Origin: DATGYC01 sp035298385
GTDB lineage: Bacteria > Bacillota > Sulfobacillia > Symbiobacteriales > Symbiobacteriaceae
Assembly (NCBI GenBank): GCA_035298385.1
Contig: DATGYC010000408.1
Coordinates: forward strand, 1-5,917
Length of the DNA stretch: 5,917 bases
Reading direction: 5' to 3'
The number at the start of each line of letters is the position of its first letter. Position 1 is the first letter of the stretch. The position numbers were made by a program, and so were the translations under genes. Below, piece by piece: positions 4,240 to 5,917 of the stretch. The notes under the pieces are model-generated. The model was given only the letters and a program-made list of their open reading frames with translations. It ran no database searches and was not told the DNA's origin.

Positions 4240-5109
4240 ATGTCTGCGCGCTTCGAAGCGGTACCGGTCAAGGTCTCGGCCTGGTTGAAGGTCCTCCTCC
4301 TCGTCGTCAGTCTGATCATGCTCCTGCCGCTCTACTTTGGCGTGCAGACGCTCTGGGGCGCCGCCAACCTCGGCTACCGGGTGACCGGCGATGCCTTGCA
4401 GATCCAGTACGCCTGGACGCGGCACTCGATCCCCCTCAGCGAGATTACGGCAGTCGATCTGGTTCAGCCGACCAGACTCTCCCGCATCGCAGGCAGTAAC
4501 GCCCCCGGTCTCTATGCGGGGCGCTGGACAAGCAAAGAGACGGGGCGGATCATCCTCTTCGCGACCCGGCTTGACTCGCTCGTGGTCGTGCGGATGAGCT
4601 CCGAGGCCTGGGGGTTGACCCCGGCCGATCCGGCTGCGCTGCAGGCCGCTATTCTGAGCCGGACCCCTGCGGAGTTCGCGGTCCGGCCTGGGGGCGCCAG
4701 CCCGCTCCTGGTGGTTCTGCCGCTGCTCTTGGTCCTCACCCTGATTCCGGGGACCTGGTGGATCCTCCGGCTGATCTATCGCTTCCCGAAGGCGCTCACG
4801 TATGAACTGGGGCCCTCGGCACTGGTGATCGAGACGGGCTGGCGCCCGGTCCGCGTTCCCTACAACGAGATCGAGTCCGTGGCAGAGACGACCGTGAAGG
4901 GCGGGCCGATGCGGGTCTACGGCTCGGAGCTAAAGGGGGTACACTGGGGACTCTTCTCCTGGTCGGCGGTGCCGGGGAAGCGGATCCACCTCTATGCGAC
5001 CCAACTAAAGCCGATCGTGTTGATCCGGGCGGGGAAGAGGAGCTTCGGCCTCTCCCCAGCGGATGCGGCGGGCTTTGTGCGAGCGCTACAGGAGCGAATT
5101 GGACGGTAG
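4240..5109 (+). CDS. Membrane protein with two TM-plus-PH-like-domain halves (bacterial PH domain type)
   Basis: A 289-residue protein built as an internal duplication. Membrane segments at about 15-37 and 154-178 are each followed by a PH-like domain (46-138 and 188-286). Matching blocks are YRVTGDALQIQ / YELGPSALVIE, IPLSEITAVD / VPYNEIESVA, GLYAGRW / GVHWGLFSW, GRIILFAT / KRIHLYAT and WGLTPADPAALQAAI / FGLSPADAAGFVRAL, offset about 142-145 residues. This resembles the bacterial PH-domain family bPH_6; its role is unknown, and the domains most likely lie on one membrane face. ATG 4240 follows AAAGGGGA (4223-4230) by 9 nt. GTG 4237, one codon earlier, is equally possible. TTG 4216 is upstream of the SD and rejected. 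No clear promoter was found between the mntR terminator and the start. A weak hairpin without a T-run follows the stop (5112-5130). Confidence 0.75.
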   Translation: MSARFEAVPVKVSAWLKVLLLVVSLIMLLPLYFGVQTLWGAANLGYRVTGDALQIQYAWTRHSIPLSEITAVDLVQPTRLSRIAGSNAPGLYAGRWTSKETGRIILFATRLDSLVVVRMSSEAWGLTPADPAALQAAILSRTPAEFAVRPGGASPLLVVLPLLLVLTLIPGTWWILRLIYRFPKALTYELGPSALVIETGWRPVRVPYNEIESVAETTVKGGPMRVYGSELKGVHWGLFSWSAVPGKRIHLYATQLKPIVLIRAGKRSFGLSPADAAGFVRALQERIGR

Positions 5110-5173
5110 TGCAGTGCCCTGCTGGGACTGGCTGAATCCGTTCGCTTTGCCAGTGACCCAAGGTGTCAAAATC

Positions 5174-5203
5174 TTGGACGATCAAGCCGCATTGTGGTAG
5201 ACT
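5174..5203 (+). promoter_or_regulatory. Candidate promoter of the first coiled-coil gene
   Basis: The extended -10 TGG-TAGACT (5195-5203) has a -35-like TTGGAC (5174-5179) 18 bp before it. The 9-mer GGTAGACTC (5196-5204) recurs before the next gene at the same distance from its start, which supports a real control site. Confidence 0.5.
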
Positions 5204-5236
5204 CGGGTTACGGTTTACAGATGAGGGGGACGGGCA

Positions 5237-5488
5237 GTGAGCATGGAACTGAAGCTGCTCCTGGATGCGTTACTGGAAGGCCAGAAGGTCCTCTCGGCTA
5301 AGCTTGACGCCGTCGACTCACGCCTCTCCACCTCGGAGGCGAAGCTTGACGCTGTGGCTACAGACGTCGCCACAATCAAGGGCCAACTGATTCAGCTGAA
5401 CTCCCGCGACGAGTTCGCCCTGCACCGACTGATCGAGGTCGAGGCCGACGTTCACGACCTTAAGAAAAAGTCGCAGTCAACGCCCTAA
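5237..5488 (+). CDS. Small coiled-coil protein, first of a related pair
   Basis: An 83-residue hydrophilic protein with no signal peptide or membrane segment, not assigned to a named family. Residues 4-54 show heptad-like spacing of L, V and I. AKLDAV occurs twice, 14 residues apart (21-26, 35-40), and the DNA copies AAGCTTGACGC (5300-5310 and 5342-5352) are 42 bp apart, indicating a two-heptad duplication. The C-terminal block LIQLNSRDEFALHRLIEVE (51-69) matches LLQIRGRNNFLLHKQIDLE in the next gene. GTG 5237 is chosen because GAGGGGGA (5223-5230) is 6 nt upstream; ATG 5243 would be 12 nt away. It is probably a small homo- or hetero-oligomer with its neighbour. This is inferred only from the coiled coil and pairing. 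Confidence 0.75.
   Translation: MSMELKLLLDALLEGQKVLSAKLDAVDSRLSTSEAKLDAVATDVATIKGQLIQLNSRDEFALHRLIEVEADVHDLKKKSQSTP
5300..5352 (+). repeat. Direct repeat AAGCTTGACGC inside the first coiled-coil gene
   Basis: Identical 11-mers at 5300-5310 and 5342-5352, 42 bp apart (14 codons, two heptads), both encoding the KLDA part of AKLDAV. This looks like a recent in-frame duplication that lengthened the coiled coil. Confidence 0.7.
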
Positions 5489-5493
5489 CCTGA

Positions 5494-5522
5494 TTTTGTT
5501 CCCCTTCCAACCGGGGTAGACT
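5494..5522 (+). promoter_or_regulatory. Candidate promoter of the second coiled-coil gene
   Basis: TAGACT (5517-5522) within GGTAGACTC (5515-5523), with a poor T-rich -35 (TTTTGT, 5494-5499) at 17 bp. The shared 9-mer lies 40 bp before the start, against 41 bp for the upstream relative. A CCCC/GGGG inverted repeat (5501-5504 with 5513-5516) sits between the two elements. Confidence 0.45.
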
Positions 5523-5554
5523 CCTACCACCGACCTGGACAGGAGGAAGACCGA

Positions 5555-5797
5555 GTGACGAGCGATCCAAACCTAGGCACCCAACCAGAGGAGCATCTGA
5601 GCACAGAGGCGAGAGTCGCTTCCCTTGCGGCCACAGTAGCCTCGCTACAGACAGAGCTGGCCGAGACCCGCGAGTTTCTACTGCAGATCAGGGGTCGCAA
5701 CAACTTTCTCCTACACAAGCAGATCGACCTTGAGTTTGAGCTATTTCTCCTAGATCGCCGCCTCAAAGAACAGATAAAAACCCCCACCGAGCGCTAA
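5555..5797 (+). CDS. Small coiled-coil protein, second of a related pair
   Basis: An 80-residue soluble protein of unknown function. A polar N-terminus (1-16) precedes a heptad-patterned helix (VASLAATVASLQTELAETRE, 21-40). Then comes the block LLQIRGRNNFLLHKQIDLEFEL, which matches the first coiled-coil protein at L-Q, R, F, LH, I and E positions. Sequence before the block is only generally similar, so the two are old paralogues or partners, not recent copies. GTG 5555 follows AGGAGGA (5541-5547) by 7 nt. The stop TAA (5795-5797) lies in the loop of the terminator, and the last codons, TPTER, are encoded by its 5' arm. It has its own promoter-like motif and is the last plus-strand gene before the convergent ABC exporter. 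Confidence 0.75.
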   Translation: MTSDPNLGTQPEEHLSTEARVASLAATVASLQTELAETREFLLQIRGRNNFLLHKQIDLEFELFLLDRRLKEQIKTPTER

Positions 5798-5810
5798 CTC
5801 GGTGGGGGTT
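5779..5810. terminator. Bidirectional intrinsic terminator between the coiled-coil gene and the ABC exporter
   Basis: AACCCCCACCGAG (5779-5791) pairs perfectly over 13 bp with CTCGGTGGGGGTT (5798-5810), loop CGCTAA. On the minus strand it runs into TTTTT (5780-5776), so it is a textbook terminator for the ABC gene. On the plus strand only TTCCTTCT follows, which is weaker. It contains the end of the coiled-coil coding sequence. Confidence 0.9.
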
Positions 5811-5817
5811 CCTTCTA

Positions 5818-5917
5818 TCAGACAGCCTCCAGGGCCGCACCCGTGAACTGCGAGTTGTACAGCTCCGCATAGAAGCCACCCGCCGCCAGGAGCTCCTGAT
5901 GCGTCCCCTGCTCGATC
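5818..5917 (-). CDS. ABC exporter ATP-binding subunit, C-terminal tail only
   Basis: The gene enters from the right edge on the minus strand and stops at TGA (5820-5818). The 32 visible residues read IEQGTHQELLAAGGFYAELYNSQF, then GAALEAV. I-EQGTH-ELLA-GG-YAELY-SQF is the characteristic end of multidrug/lipid-type (MsbA-like) ABC exporters, just after the H-loop region of the nucleotide-binding domain. These are usually half-transporters with a fused membrane domain, working as dimers. Substrate and start are outside the window. The stop is 8 bp from the shared terminator. Its ordinary use of TGA as a stop helps rule out general UGA reassignment. Confidence 0.88.
   Translation of the reverse strand, partial: IEQGTHQELLAAGGFYAELYNSQFTGAALEAV

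Noticed and set aside
5112..5130. Hairpin CAGT-G-CCC / GGGACTG after the PH-domain gene
   Set aside because: It is a short, bulged stem without a T-run; too weak to call a terminator.

Overview
The window is GC-rich bacterial DNA with tightly packed genes and strong Shine-Dalgarno (SD) sites of the GGAGG type. It uses GTG starts freely and has clear intrinsic terminators. A close MntR relative of the Bacillus subtilis type, a COG1768-like phosphohydrolase, DtxR-family regulators and the SD strength suggest a high-GC member of the Bacillota (Symbiobacterium-like or a related clostridial lineage). This placement is an inference from protein style only.

Layout, left to right. Positions 1-280 hold the 3' end of a chorismate-binding enzyme, probably pabB. 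A 203-bp gap follows, filled mostly by thirteen 11-bp tandem repeats (304-446), then pabC (484-1248). Together these give chorismate to p-aminobenzoate for folate. Facing pabC on the minus strand is a two-gene operon: a small DUF1294 membrane protein (2128-1865), then a DsbA/FrnE-like thiol oxidoreductase (1852-1253). A plain ORF reading breaks the oxidoreductase, because an in-frame UGA (1808-1810) sits exactly where the first cysteine of the CPWC active site should be. A perfect SD and ATG lie upstream, and a hairpin with 8 perfect base pairs starts 12 nt after the UGA. I read it as an undetected selenoprotein with a U-P-W-C active site; this is the main discovery of the window.

The plus strand then carries a calcineurin-like metallophosphoesterase (2184-2924), a DtxR-family regulator with a FeoA-like C-terminal domain and an altered metal site (2981-3637), and a canonical MntR with all six manganese ligands (3720-4148). 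A membrane protein made of two TM-plus-PH-like-domain halves follows (4240-5109). Next come two small related coiled-coil proteins (5237-5488 and 5555-5797), each preceded by the same GGTAGACTC motif at the same distance. The right edge has the C-terminal tail of an ABC exporter on the minus strand, sharing a bidirectional terminator with the last coiled-coil gene.

The themes are folate synthesis, thiol/selenol redox chemistry and metal-responsive regulation. Apart from the pabB/pabC pair and the DUF1294/selenoprotein operon, the genes look like independently transcribed housekeeping units. No tRNA, rRNA, CRISPR or insertion sequence was seen.
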